This document shows positions 1-8,861 of a stretch of DNA of 64,000 bases, in pieces. The notes below the pieces were generated by a model that was given only the letters and a program-made list of their open reading frames with translations, was not told the origin of the DNA and searched no databases. The DNA is from CAVQGZ01 sp963712175 (lineage in GTDB: Bacteria > Actinomycetota > Actinomycetes > Jiangellales > Jiangellaceae): assembly GCA_963712175.1 (NCBI GenBank), contig CAVQGZ010000004.1:62001-126000 (forward strand), given 5' to 3'. How positions within the stretch are numbered: the stretch's first letter is position 1; the number at the start of each line of letters is the position of its first letter. The translations under genes were made by a program, and so were the position numbers.

Positions 1-257
1 AGCACGTCGAGAAGTCGTGGTACCCCGGCCTGCGCGAGTTCATCACCGGCGGCCCGCTCGTGGCGATGGTGGTCGAGGGCGACCAGGCGGTCGCTGTGGT
101 TCGGGGCCTCATCGGCGCCACGGACGGCCGCAAGGCGGCGCCGGGGACGATTCGTGGTGACCTCTCGCTGTCGGGTTCGGAGAACCTCGTCCACGCCTCG
201 GACTCGCTGGAGTCGGCGGACCGCGAGCTCGCGCTCTGGTTCCCCGACGAGGCCTGA
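1..257 (+). CDS. ndk: Nucleoside diphosphate kinase, C-terminal part (5' end outside window)
   Basis: Transfers the gamma-phosphate from ATP to NDPs through a phosphohistidine, balancing cytosolic NTP pools. The frame is open from base 3 and gives about 84 residues, roughly the last 60% of a usual 135-140 aa NDK. The hallmark segment is present: GATDGRKAAPGTIRGD, then NLVHASDS, whose His is the catalytic phosphohistidine, then SADRELALWF. The N-terminal nucleotide-binding part lies before the window. It ends 19 bp before the radical-SAM gene. Assignment is firm on the active-site block. Confidence 0.95.
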   Translation, partial: HVEKSWYPGLREFITGGPLVAMVVEGDQAVAVVRGLIGATDGRKAAPGTIRGDLSLSGSENLVHASDSLESADRELALWFPDEA

Positions 258-276
258 GGGTCGGGCCCAGAACCGG

Positions 277-2223
277 ATGGACTCGCTCTTCGGACGCCTC
301 GAGCCCCTGCTGCCGCGGGTCCGCAAACCCGTGCAGTACGTCGGCGGTGAGCTGAACGCCGTCGTCAAGGGTTGGGGCGAGGACGCCACGACCGTGCGCT
401 GGGCGCTCATGTACCCGGACGCATACGAGGTCGGACTGCCGAACCAGGGCGTCCAGATCCTCTACGAGGTGCTCAACGAGCAGGCCGACACGATCGCGGA
501 GCGCACCTACGCGGTGTGGCCCGATCTCGAGGCCCTCATGCGTGAGCACGCCATCCCACAGTTCACGGTGGACGCCCACCGACCGGTCGGTGCGTTCGAC
601 CTGCTCGGGGTCTCGTTCTCGACCGAGCTCGGCTACACGAACCTGCTGACGGCTCTCGACCTCGCCGGCATCCCGTTGCACAGTCGCGACCGAGACGAGT
701 CGCACCCGATCGTTGTCGCCGGGGGACACGCCGCCTTCAACCCCGAGCCGGTCGCGGACTTCATCGACGCCGCGGTCCTCGGCGACGGCGAGCAGATCGT
801 CACCGCGATCACCGATGTGGTGCGTTCCTGGAAGGGATCGGGACGGCCCGGCGGACGCGACGAGGTGCTGAGGCGCCTCGCCACCGGCGGCGGTGTCTAC
901 GTCCCCCGGTTCTACGACGCCGACTACTCCGCCGACGGAGGTCTGGTTGCTGTGCGGCCGAACCGCGACGGAGTGCCGGCCCGGGTGCACAAGCACACGG
1001 TTGCCGACCTGGACGCGTGGCCGTACCCGGCCAAGCCTCTGGTGCCGCTGGCCGAGACGGTGCACGAGCGCTACAGCGTCGAGATCTTCCGCGGCTGCAC
1101 CCGGGGGTGTCGCTTCTGCCAGGCGGGCATGATCACTCGCCCGGTGCGCGAGCGCAGCATCACGACCGTGGGAGAGATGGTCGACGCCGGGTTGAAGGCA
1201 TCCGGGTTGGCCGAGGTGGGGCTGCTCAGCCTGTCCAGCGCCGACCACTCCGAGATCGGCGAGATGACCACCGACCTCGCCGACCGCTACGAAGGTACGA
1301 ACACCTCCTTGTCGTTGCCGAGCACGCGAGTCGACGCCTTCAACGTGACGCTGGCCAACGAGCTCGCCCGCAACGGTCGTCGCTCCGGTCTCACGTTCGC
1401 CCCCGAGGGCGGCTCGGAGCGCATGCGCAAGGTGATCAACAAGATGGTCACCGAGGCCGACCTCATCAGTACCACCGCCACGGCGTACGCGAACGGCTGG
1501 CGCCACGTGAAGCTGTACTTCATGTGTGGGCTGCCCACCGAGACGGACGAGGACGTGCTGCAGATCGCCCACCTCGCGCGCGAGGTGATTCGTACGGGGC
1601 GACAGAGCGCGGGACGCCGCGACATCCGCTGCACCGTCTCCATCGGGGGCTTCGTGCCCAAGCCGCACACGCCGTTCCAGTGGGCCGCCCAGCTCGACCA
1701 CGAGTCGACGGACTCCCGGCTGCACCAGCTGCGCGACGAGCTGCGGCGCGACCGTGACTACGCCAAGGCGATCGGGCTGCGCTACCACGACGGGAAGCCG
1801 GGCATCGTCGAAGGACTGCTGTCCCGCGGCGACCGTCGAGTCGGTGCGGTCATCGAGCAGGTGTGGCGCGACGGCGCGCGCTTCGACGGCTGGAGCGAGC
1901 ACTTCTCCTTCGACATGTGGATGCGCGCGGCCGATACAGCTCTGACCGGTACGGGCGTGGACGTCGACTGGTTCACCACGCGCGAGCGCGGCCACGACGA
2001 GGTGCTGCCCTGGGACCACCTCGACTCCGGCCTGGACAAGCAGTGGTTGTGGGACGACTGGCGCGACTCCCTGGACGCTGCCGAGGGCGAGGACGTCGAC
2101 GACGTCGAGGACTGCCGGTGGAACGCCTGCTACTTCTGCGGTGTGTGCCCCAGCCTTGGCTCCAGCATCGAGATAGGCCCCACCGGTCGTCGGCTGCTAC
2201 CGCTGGAGCCGGTCACTCGGTGA
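277..2223 (+). CDS. Radical SAM protein, TIGR03960 family (B12-binding-like N-terminus)
   Basis: Predicted 648-aa iron-sulfur radical SAM enzyme of unknown substrate. The cluster motif CTRGCRFC (Cys274, Cys278, Cys281) is intact. The first ~190 residues resemble the cobalamin-binding Rossmann domain found in front of many radical SAM cores, and a Cys-rich tail (CRWNACYFCGVC) lies near the C-terminus. ATG 277 is chosen because the following MDSLFGRLEPLLPRV is a typical family N-terminus; its ribosome site is weak. It overlaps the DUF2344 gene by 4 bp (GTGA), and the pair sits directly before rne. In other genomes the two are also adjacent or fused, so the second protein is probably its partner. 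A role in tRNA or RNA modification is a guess from the rne/rplU neighbourhood. Confidence 0.85.
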   Translation: MDSLFGRLEPLLPRVRKPVQYVGGELNAVVKGWGEDATTVRWALMYPDAYEVGLPNQGVQILYEVLNEQADTIAERTYAVWPDLEALMREHAIPQFTVDAHRPVGAFDLLGVSFSTELGYTNLLTALDLAGIPLHSRDRDESHPIVVAGGHAAFNPEPVADFIDAAVLGDGEQIVTAITDVVRSWKGSGRPGGRDEVLRRLATGGGVYVPRFYDADYSADGGLVAVRPNRDGVPARVHKHTVADLDAWPYPAKPLVPLAETVHERYSVEIFRGCTRGCRFCQAGMITRPVRERSITTVGEMVDAGLKASGLAEVGLLSLSSADHSEIGEMTTDLADRYEGTNTSLSLPSTRVDAFNVTLANELARNGRRSGLTFAPEGGSERMRKVINKMVTEADLISTTATAYANGWRHVKLYFMCGLPTETDEDVLQIAHLAREVIRTGRQSAGRRDIRCTVSIGGFVPKPHTPFQWAAQLDHESTDSRLHQLRDELRRDRDYAKAIGLRYHDGKPGIVEGLLSRGDRRVGAVIEQVWRDGARFDGWSEHFSFDMWMRAADTALTGTGVDVDWFTTRERGHDEVLPWDHLDSGLDKQWLWDDWRDSLDAAEGEDVDDVEDCRWNACYFCGVCPSLGSSIEIGPTGRRLLPLEPVTR

Positions 2224-2957
2224 ACCGCGAGGCACCCCACCCCCAACGACCGATCGTCTCGCGACTGCGCGTTCGCTACGCCAAACGCGGGAGGATGAGG
2301 TTCGCCAGCGTCCGCGACTTCCAGCGCTCGCTCGAACGCGCCCTGCGCCGCGCCGACGTCCCTATGGCCTACTCCCAGGGCTTCAGCCCGCACCCCAAGA
2401 TCTCCTACCTCCCGGCTGTCCCCACCGGCGTCGCCAGCGAGGCCGAGTACGTCGAGATCGCCCTGCAGGACCCGCGGGACCCCGCCGATGTCGCGACAGC
2501 ACTCGACGCGGCACTGCCTGACGGTCTCGACGTCGTCGCTGTCGTCGAGGCGACCGGTCCGTCGTTGGGGGAGCGGCTCACCGGCTCGGCGGCAGCGTCC
2601 CTCTGGCGCTTCGAGCTCCCCGGCGTCAGCGTCGAGGAGCTGTCGTCCGCCGTCTCCGCGCTCGAGGCGCGCACGAGCGTGTGGGTGCCCAGAACCACCA
2701 AGTCAGGGCGCACAGAGCTGGACGTCCGCGCCGCTCTGGTCAGCGTCGAGGTTCGCGACGAGCCCGCTGACGGGGGCTCCTGTGCGATACTGCAGATGGT
2801 CGTCCGGCACGGAACCCCGTCCGTACGACCGGACGACGTCCTCGCTGGACTCCGAGACGTTGCCGGGCTCGCTCCACCGGTGCCACCCGTGGCCACCCGA
2901 CTGGCGCAAGGCCCGCTCGATGAGGAGACCGGCACGGTGCTCGACCCGTTGTCGTGA
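2220..2957 (+). CDS. Radical SAM-linked protein, DUF2344 / TIGR03936
   Basis: A 245-aa protein of unknown biochemical function that almost always accompanies the TIGR03960 radical SAM protein. Diagnostic features are the N-terminal RLRVRYAKRGRMRFASVRDF segment and YSQGFSPHPKISY, followed by a family-typical GVASEAEYVEIAL. The GTG start at 2220 shares bases with the upstream TGA, with GGAG about 8 nt before it, so translation is probably coupled. No catalytic motif is evident; it could be a substrate-binding or scaffold subunit for the radical SAM enzyme (inference). Confidence 0.85.
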   Translation: MNREAPHPQRPIVSRLRVRYAKRGRMRFASVRDFQRSLERALRRADVPMAYSQGFSPHPKISYLPAVPTGVASEAEYVEIALQDPRDPADVATALDAALPDGLDVVAVVEATGPSLGERLTGSAAASLWRFELPGVSVEELSSAVSALEARTSVWVPRTTKSGRTELDVRAALVSVEVRDEPADGGSCAILQMVVRHGTPSVRPDDVLAGLRDVAGLAPPVPPVATRLAQGPLDEETGTVLDPLS

Positions 2958-3050
2958 CAGACCGCGACCGGAGCCACACTCTGGCCCGATCCCGCGGCGT
3001 CGGCGACTCGTTGATCACTCGGGGCTCGTCACCCGCAGGCTTTCCGTAGC

Positions 3051-3093
3051 GGCCCTCAGGGGCCGGTGCGCCACACACCCGCTCGAGAGCGGG
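3051..3093 (+). other. Two hairpins in the rne 5' leader
   Basis: The 156-bp gap before rne contains GGCCC-TCAG-GGGCC (3051-3064) and CCCGCT-CGAG-AGCGGG (3078-3093), the second ending 5 nt before the GAGGAGA ribosome site. Neither is followed by a T-run. In E. coli the rne 5' UTR folds into hairpins that mediate autoregulation; a similar role here is inference only. Confidence 0.35.
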
Positions 3094-3113
3094 CGACGAG
3101 GAGACATGCTCCG

Positions 3114-5552
3114 ATGCCAGACATCAACACCCCCACACCCAACGCGCCGGATGACGGCCCCCCCGCGACCACGTCCGCGCCGGACGTCGCGTCTTCCGAG
3201 ACCGTGACCAAGGCCCCGCCTCGGCGCCGACGCGCGGCGCAACGCCCCGCCGGACCACCCGCCGCGACCTTCACCCCACCCGAGGCGACCAAGGCACCTG
3301 AGGCACCGGTAGCCGCCTCGTCGTCGGCCGATGGGGCCGCCGCGCCGCTGTTCCAGCCACCGGAGGCCACCGAGCCGGCGCCACGCCGGCGCAAGCCCGC
3401 GGCGAAGAAGCAGCAGGCTGCAGACAAGCCGGCAACGGACAAGCCGGAAGCGGACAAGCCGGCACCGGAGACGCCCGCGGCCAAGGCCTCCGAGCAGCCG
3501 GACCGCCCACGCGACCAGGCCGAGGCCAACACCCAGGCCGGATCCTCAGACGACCAGCAGGACGGGCCCGCTGGCGCCGATGAGGGCGAGGGCCAGCCGG
3601 GCCAGCGCAAACGTCGCCGACGCGGCGGGCGGGGTCGGCGCAAGCCAGGTGAGGGCGACGGCGCCGCCGGCGAGTCGAGCGAGGCCAGCGCGGCCCAGAG
3701 CGCAGACCGCTCCAGCGCCAGAAGCAGCGCTGAGGGCACGACGAGGGACTCGGGCTCCAGTGCTGACGGCTCGGACAAGGCCACCGGTGACGGCGGGGAC
3801 GCCGGCAGCGGTGACGGAGCCGGAGGCGGGAACGGCGACGAGCCCGGCACGAGCCCGTCGTCGCGTCGTCGGCGCCGTCGGCGCCGCAAGGCGGACACCT
3901 CGGAGGGCGAGCCGCGGAACGACGACCCTGAGGAGACGGTCGTGCGGGTGCGAGAGACCCGCAGGTCCGACAACCAGATCACCGCGACCAAGGGATCGAC
4001 CCGGGTCGAGGCCAAGCGCCAACGTCGCCGGGACGGGCGCGACTCCGGCCGCCGCCGCCCGACGATCATGTCGGAGTCGGAGTTCCTGGCCCGTCGCGAG
4101 TCGGTCGAGCGCGTCATGGTCGTGCGGCAGAAGGGCACCCGCGACGAACCGGTGACCCAGCTGGCCGTCCTCGAGGACGGCATGCTGGTCGAGCACTACG
4201 TCGACCAGGGCGCCCAGCGATCGATCATCGGCAACATCTACCTGGGCAAGGTCCAGAACGTCCTGCCGGCGATGGAGGCGGCCTTCATCGACATCGGACG
4301 CGGCCGCAACGCCGTGCTGTACGCCGGCGAGGTCGACTGGAGCAAGAGCGAGGGCAAGGCCAAGCGCATCGAAGAGGCGCTGACGTCGGGGCAGAGCGTG
4401 CTTGTCCAGGTGACCAAGGATCCGATCGGGCACAAGGGCGCGCGGCTCACCAGCAGCATCAGCCTTCCCGGACGCTTCGTGGTCTATGTCCCGGGCGGCT
4501 CCATGAGCGGTATCAGCCGCAAGCTGTCCGACACCGAGCGCAGCCGGCTCCGCACGATTCTCAAGGACGTCGTCCCCGACGAGGCCGAGGTCATCATCCG
4601 GACCGCGGCCGAGGGCGCCGGTGAGGACGAGCTGCGCAGCGACGTCGCTCGCCTGAAGGCGCAGTGGGAGGACATCGACCGCAAGGCCCAGTCCTCCTCG
4701 GCTCCCACGAGCCTCTACGCGGAGCCGGACCTGACGCTCAAGATCGTCCGGGACCTGTTCAACGAGGACTTCGCCTCGCTCGTCGTCTCCGGTGACAACG
4801 CCTGGGACACCATCGAGCCCTACGTCTCGCACGTGGCTCCGGCGCTGACCGATCGGCTGGCGCGCTGGGAGTCCGACGAGGACGTGTTCGAGCACTACCG
4901 GGTGGACGAGCAGATCGCGAAGGCCCTGGAGCGCAAGGTCTGGCTGCCCTCGGGAGGGTCGCTCGTCATCGACCGCACCGAGGCGATGACCGTCGTGGAC
5001 GTCAACACCGGCAAGTTCACCGGCGGTGGGGGCAACCTCGAGGAGACGGTGACGAAGAACAACCTCGAGGCGGCCGAGGAGGTCACGCGGCAGCTGAGGC
5101 TGCGTGACATCGGCGGCATCATCGTCGTCGACTTCATCGACATGGTGCTGGAGAGCAACCGCGACCTCGTCATGCGCCGCCTCGTGGAGTGCCTGGCACG
5201 CGACCGCACCCGGCACCAAGTCGCTGAGGTCACCTCGCTCGGCCTCGTGCAGATGACGCGCAAGCGCATCGGCACCGGCCTGCTCGAGACCTTCAGCAAG
5301 CCGTGCGACTGCTGCGGGGGACGCGGGCTCACCACGACGTCGGAGCCCGTGCCGGTCCCCCAGCGCGACGACGGTGACCGTCGCGGCCGATCGGGGGGCA
5401 AGAGCCGCAAGGTCTCCGGCTCGTCGAAGGCGTCGAGCTCACCCAAGACCGCGTCCAAGACCGCGTCCAAGACCGCGTCCAAGGCCGCGTCCAAGACCGG
5501 GTCCAAGGCCGCGTCCGAGGGCTCCTCCGCGGGTGGCGATGCTGCGGTTTGA
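3114..5552 (+). CDS. rne: Ribonuclease E/G family endoribonuclease
   Basis: 812-aa single-strand endoribonuclease for rRNA/tRNA maturation and mRNA decay. Residues ~1-320 are low-complexity (Pro/Ala, KPAxDKP repeats, basic GQRKRRRRGGRGRRK blocks), as in actinobacterial RNase E where a disordered arm precedes the catalytic core. An S1 domain starts near residue 332 (IIGNIYLGKVQNVLP, AAFIDIGRGRNAVLY). The DNase-I-like core has VVDVNTGKF (Asp629) and VVDFIDM (Asp673, Asp676), the expected metal-binding acids. The Zn-link is CDCCGGRG (Cys731/Cys734). The C-terminus is a KTAS repeat tail. Start ATG 3114 has GAGGAGA 9 nt upstream. rplU follows, as is common. Confidence 0.95.
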   Translation: MPDINTPTPNAPDDGPPATTSAPDVASSETVTKAPPRRRRAAQRPAGPPAATFTPPEATKAPEAPVAASSSADGAAAPLFQPPEATEPAPRRRKPAAKKQQAADKPATDKPEADKPAPETPAAKASEQPDRPRDQAEANTQAGSSDDQQDGPAGADEGEGQPGQRKRRRRGGRGRRKPGEGDGAAGESSEASAAQSADRSSARSSAEGTTRDSGSSADGSDKATGDGGDAGSGDGAGGGNGDEPGTSPSSRRRRRRRRKADTSEGEPRNDDPEETVVRVRETRRSDNQITATKGSTRVEAKRQRRRDGRDSGRRRPTIMSESEFLARRESVERVMVVRQKGTRDEPVTQLAVLEDGMLVEHYVDQGAQRSIIGNIYLGKVQNVLPAMEAAFIDIGRGRNAVLYAGEVDWSKSEGKAKRIEEALTSGQSVLVQVTKDPIGHKGARLTSSISLPGRFVVYVPGGSMSGISRKLSDTERSRLRTILKDVVPDEAEVIIRTAAEGAGEDELRSDVARLKAQWEDIDRKAQSSSAPTSLYAEPDLTLKIVRDLFNEDFASLVVSGDNAWDTIEPYVSHVAPALTDRLARWESDEDVFEHYRVDEQIAKALERKVWLPSGGSLVIDRTEAMTVVDVNTGKFTGGGGNLEETVTKNNLEAAEEVTRQLRLRDIGGIIVVDFIDMVLESNRDLVMRRLVECLARDRTRHQVAEVTSLGLVQMTRKRIGTGLLETFSKPCDCCGGRGLTTTSEPVPVPQRDDGDRRGRSGGKSRKVSGSSKASSSPKTASKTASKTASKAASKTGSKAASEGSSAGGDAAV
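5445..5516 (+). repeat. Six 12-bp tandem units in the rne 3' end
   Basis: Six in-frame copies of AAGACCGCGTCC or one-base variants (AAGGCCGCGTCC, AAGACCGGGTCC) encode Lys-(Thr/Ala)-(Ala/Gly)-Ser repeats in the disordered basic tail of RNase E/G. Copies 1-3 are identical, which points to recent slippage or unequal crossing-over; length variation between strains would be expected. Confidence 0.9.
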
Positions 5553-5578
5553 CCCTGATCCGCTCCGATCCGTACCAT
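5549..5578 (+). promoter_or_regulatory. Predicted sigma-A-type promoter for rplU-rpmA
   Basis: TTGACC (5549-5554), 18 bp, TACCAT (5573-5578). The -35 box overlaps the rne stop codon, so the ribosomal protein genes can be expressed independently of rne. It would give a leader of about 135 nt before rplU, containing a GCCGG-TGTGAAG-CCGGC hairpin just before the start. Confidence 0.55.
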
Positions 5579-5719
5579 GGTGGGTCGGCCTGGGCTAACG
5601 CCACTGACCACCGGTCACGCCCCCAGGCGGCGACAACGGTTCGACGACGTCGACCCCGGATCCGCAACGAGAAGCCTGCAAGCAGGCCGGTGTGAAGCCG
5701 GCGAGAAAGAGAGTGTGCG

Positions 5720-6025
5720 GTGTACGCGATCGTGCGCAACGGCCGTGGTCAGACGAAGGTCTCCGTCGGTGACGTCATCGAGATCGACGCCCCTGGAGAG
5801 GTCGGCGCGACCGTCGAGCTACCGGCCGTCCTGGTCGTGGACGGCGAAGCCGTCACCTCCGATGCCGAGGCTCTGGCATCGGCCAGCATCACGGCCGAGG
5901 TTCTCGGGCAGGTCAAGGGCCCCAAGATCCGCATCCAGCACTACAAGAACAAGACCGGGTACAAGCGTCGGCAGGGTCACCGTCAGCGCTACTCCCAGGT
6001 CAAGGTTCTCGACATCAAGGCATAG
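5720..6025 (+). CDS. rplU: 50S ribosomal protein L21
   Basis: 101 aa, the usual bacterial L21 length. Begins MYAIVRNGRGQTKVSVGD and ends with the family signature region GPKIRIQHYKNKTGYKRRQGHRQ, which contacts 23S rRNA. GTG start, with a purine-rich GAGAAAGAGAG upstream as a diffuse ribosome site. Followed after 10 nt by rpmA, the conserved L21-L27-Obg order. Confidence 0.98.
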   Translation: MYAIVRNGRGQTKVSVGDVIEIDAPGEVGATVELPAVLVVDGEAVTSDAEALASASITAEVLGQVKGPKIRIQHYKNKTGYKRRQGHRQRYSQVKVLDIKA

Positions 6026-6035
6026 GGAGCACGAG

Positions 6036-6317
6036 ATGGCACACAAGAAGGGCGCGTCGTCGTCCAGGAACGGTCGTGACTCCAACGCCCAGCGGCTCGG
6101 GGTGAAGCGCTTCGGCGGTCAGGTGGTCAACGCGGGCGAGATCATCGTCCGTCAGCGCGGCACGCACTTCCACCCCGGCCCGAATGTCGGACGCGGGTCC
6201 GACGACACCCTGTTCGCCCTCGAGGCCGGTCAGGTGAAGTTCGGTACTCGCCGTGGGCGGCGCACCGTCGAGATCCTGCCCACCGAGATCGCTGTCGGCG
6301 CTCCCGCCGGGGAGTAG
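6036..6317 (+). CDS. rpmA: 50S ribosomal protein L27
   Basis: 93 aa. Begins MAHKKGASSSRNGRDS and contains QRLGVKRFGGQ and RQRGTHFHPG, the L27 signature. The N-terminus starts directly with AHKKG and has no cleavable extension of the kind found in Firmicutes; this tail reaches the peptidyl-transferase centre. A GGGAGCACGAG ribosome site precedes ATG 6036. Confidence 0.98.
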   Translation: MAHKKGASSSRNGRDSNAQRLGVKRFGGQVVNAGEIIVRQRGTHFHPGPNVGRGSDDTLFALEAGQVKFGTRRGRRTVEILPTEIAVGAPAGE

Positions 6318-6336
6318 CCGACCGGGTCACTCAATC

Positions 6337-7707
6337 GTGGCCATCCCGACGTTCGTCGACCGTGCCGTCCTGCACGCTGCCGCTGGTGACGGCGGTGCCG
6401 GTTGCGCCTCTGTCCGGCGCGAGAAGTTCAAGCCCTTGGGCGGACCCGACGGCGGCAACGGTGGCCGTGGCGGGGACGTCATCCTCGAGGTCGACCCGAG
6501 CGTGACCACGCTGCTGGACTACCAGCGTCGTCCCCATCGCAAGGCGACCAGCGGACGCCCCGGGCAGGGAGACAACAAGCACGGCGCCGACGGCGGCGAT
6601 GTCGTCCTCGCCGTTCCTGACGGCACGGTCGTGCGCGACGAGCACGGCCACGAGGTTGTCGACCTCGTCGGGGTCGGCACTCGATTCGTCATCGCTCGGG
6701 GTGGCCGGGGGGGTCTCGGCAACGCCGCGCTGGCCTCACCGCGCCGCAAGGCTCCGGGTTTCGCCCTGCTCGGCGAGCCTGGGGTGGCAAGCACCGTCAC
6801 GCTGGAGCTCAAGGCCGTCGCCGACGTCGCCCTCGTCGGTTACCCCAGCGCCGGCAAGTCCAGCCTCATCGCCGCGATGTCTGCGGCCCGGCCCAAGATC
6901 GCGGACTACCCGTTCACCACCCTCGTGCCGAACCTCGGCGTCGTCGAGGCCGGTGAGGTGCGGTTCACCGTCGCTGACGTCCCGGGGCTCATCGAGGGAG
7001 CCAGCGACGGCCGAGGCCTCGGACACGAGTTTCTGCGCCACGTCGAGCGGTGCTCGGTGCTGGTGCACGTGGTCGATTGCGCCACTCTCGAACCGGGGCG
7101 TGACCCGATCAGTGACATCGACGTGATCGAGGCCGAGCTGGCCGCCTACGGGGGTCTGGCCGGCCGTCCGCGACTGGTGGCGCTCAACAAGACGGATGTC
7201 CCCGACGCCGCTGAGCTGGCCGACTTCGTCTCCGGGGACCTGAAGGCCCGGGGATGGCCGGTCTTCGCGGTGTCCGCGGCGACGCACGCCGGGCTCCAGG
7301 CCCTCGCCTACGCGATGGCCGACGTGGTCGTGCAGGCACGCGCGGCCGCTCCGGCCGCAGTGCCCACCCGCATCGTTCTGCGACCCGATGCCCTCGACGA
7401 GAGCGGGTTCACGGTGACCCGCGAAGTCACGTCCGACGGGTACCGCTTCAGGGTGCGGGGGTCGCGTCCCGAGCGGTGGGTTCGTCAGACCGACTTCAGC
7501 AACGACGAGGCCGTCGGCTACCTGGCTGATCGCCTCGAGCGCCTCGGTGTTGAGGAGGCGCTGGTCACGCAGGGGGCGGTGGCCGGCGACGAGGTGCTCA
7601 TCGGTCCCGAGGACGACGCGGTCGTCTTCGACTGGGAACCCATGCTCGCCTCGGGTGCCGAGCTGCTCGGCCCCCGCGGGACCGACCCGCGCCTGGAGGG
7701 GCGATGA
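6337..7707 (+). CDS. obgE: GTPase Obg (50S assembly / stress)
   Basis: 456-aa GTPase acting in late 50S assembly and in coupling growth to nucleotide state. The Obg fold is glycine-rich (GDGGAGCASVRREKF, GGPDGGNGGRGG). G-motifs are GYPSAGKSS (residues 168-176), DVPGLIEGAS and NKTDV. The last ~90 residues match the OCT domain typical of Gram-positive Obg. GTG 6337 is selected because VAIPTFVDRAVLHAAAGDGG matches family N-termini; the longer frame would overlap rpmA. Its last base pairs overlap proB (ATGA). Confidence 0.96.
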   Translation: MAIPTFVDRAVLHAAAGDGGAGCASVRREKFKPLGGPDGGNGGRGGDVILEVDPSVTTLLDYQRRPHRKATSGRPGQGDNKHGADGGDVVLAVPDGTVVRDEHGHEVVDLVGVGTRFVIARGGRGGLGNAALASPRRKAPGFALLGEPGVASTVTLELKAVADVALVGYPSAGKSSLIAAMSAARPKIADYPFTTLVPNLGVVEAGEVRFTVADVPGLIEGASDGRGLGHEFLRHVERCSVLVHVVDCATLEPGRDPISDIDVIEAELAAYGGLAGRPRLVALNKTDVPDAAELADFVSGDLKARGWPVFAVSAATHAGLQALAYAMADVVVQARAAAPAAVPTRIVLRPDALDESGFTVTREVTSDGYRFRVRGSRPERWVRQTDFSNDEAVGYLADRLERLGVEEALVTQGAVAGDEVLIGPEDDAVVFDWEPMLASGAELLGPRGTDPRLEGR

Positions 7708-8861
7708 CCGCCCCGGCTCCGACGCTGGACCGCGCGGATGCGTTGGCCCGCGCTCGGCGCATCGTGGTCAAGGTCGGGTCGTCGTCGCTGGCGACCGTGT
7801 CCGGGGGGCTGGACGTCGCAGCGCTGGAGCGCCTCACCGACACGCTCGCCGACGTCCGCGACCGAGGGGTGGAAGTGGTTCTCGTCTCCTCCGGTGCGAT
7901 CGCCGCCGGACTCGCGCCGCTCAGCCTTGCGCGACGTCCACGCGACCTGGCCACCCAGCAGGCGGCGGCCAGCGTCGGCCAAGGCCTGCTCCTGGCTCGC
8001 TACACCGCGGCGCTCGCTCGCCGGGGCATCACCGTCGGCCAGGTGCTGCTCACCGTGGACGACGTCACCCGTCGTACCCATTACCGCAACGCGTACCGCA
8101 CGTTCCACCGGCTGCTCGAGATGGGCGTGCTGCCCGTCGTCAACGAGAACGACACGGTGGCCACGCACGAGATCCGCTTCGGGGACAACGACCGTCTCGC
8201 TGCCCTGGTCGCCCAGCTCGTGCACGCCGACACGCTCGTCCTGCTCTCCGACGTGGGTGGTCTGTACGACGACGATCCCCGTCGACCTGGAGCCCAGCTG
8301 CTCAGCGAGATCGCCTCGGCCGACGACCTGGCCTCCGTGGACATCGGCCGCTCCGGCTCGGCCGGTGTCGGCAGTGGTGGGATGGCGACGAAGATCGAGG
8401 CAGCCGAGATCGCGACCGAGTCGGGCATCGGCGTGGTGCTCGTCGACGCCGACCACGCAACCCAGGCCCTGGCCGGCGAGCCGGTCGGAACCTGGTTCCG
8501 CCCGAGGCGCCGCCGCCGGGCGACCCGTCTGCTCTGGCTGGAGCACGTCACCGAGTCCCGAGGTCGTCTCACGCTCGACGACGGTGCCGTGCGGGCCCTG
8601 GTCGAGCGTCGTACGTCCCTCCTCCCAGCCGGCATCACGGCGGTCGAGGGCAGCTTCTCCGCCGGCGAGCCCGTCGACCTGGTGGGGACCGGAGGCGACA
8701 CCGTTGCCCGAGGGCTCGTCAACTACTCGTCGAACGAGCTACCACGCCTGCTCGGGCGCTCGACTCGGACTCTGGCGGCCGAGCTCGGCCCGGAGTACGA
8801 GCGCGAGGTCGTCCATGCTGACGACCTCGTCCTGTTCCCGCGTCCTACCCTGTCCTCATGA
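7704..8861 (+). CDS. proB: Glutamate 5-kinase with PUA domain
   Basis: First step of proline synthesis: ATP-dependent phosphorylation of glutamate. 385 aa: amino-acid kinase domain (VVKVGSSSLAT, VSSGAIAAGL, VVNENDTVATHEIRFGDND, GTGGMATK-like segment at SGGMATKIEAAEIA) and a C-terminal PUA domain from about residue 285. ATGA overlap with obgE and again with proA, so translation of the three is probably coupled. Proline feedback inhibition would be expected for the family. Confidence 0.97.
   Translation: MTAPAPTLDRADALARARRIVVKVGSSSLATVSGGLDVAALERLTDTLADVRDRGVEVVLVSSGAIAAGLAPLSLARRPRDLATQQAAASVGQGLLLARYTAALARRGITVGQVLLTVDDVTRRTHYRNAYRTFHRLLEMGVLPVVNENDTVATHEIRFGDNDRLAALVAQLVHADTLVLLSDVGGLYDDDPRRPGAQLLSEIASADDLASVDIGRSGSAGVGSGGMATKIEAAEIATESGIGVVLVDADHATQALAGEPVGTWFRPRRRRRATRLLWLEHVTESRGRLTLDDGAVRALVERRTSLLPAGITAVEGSFSAGEPVDLVGTGGDTVARGLVNYSSNELPRLLGRSTRTLAAELGPEYEREVVHADDLVLFPRPTLSS

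Noticed and set aside
109..2019. 636-aa minus-strand ORF opposite the radical SAM gene
   Set aside because: Low-complexity Arg/Val/Gly-rich shadow typical of GC-rich antisense frames; the plus strand carries clear motifs.
5445..5516. Regular 12-bp repeats as a CRISPR array
   Set aside because: Contiguous in-frame units without spacers, coding for a Lys-rich tail.
5553..5719. A defined L21 leader autoregulatory RNA
   Set aside because: Only short hairpins are visible and no match to a known leader model could be shown.
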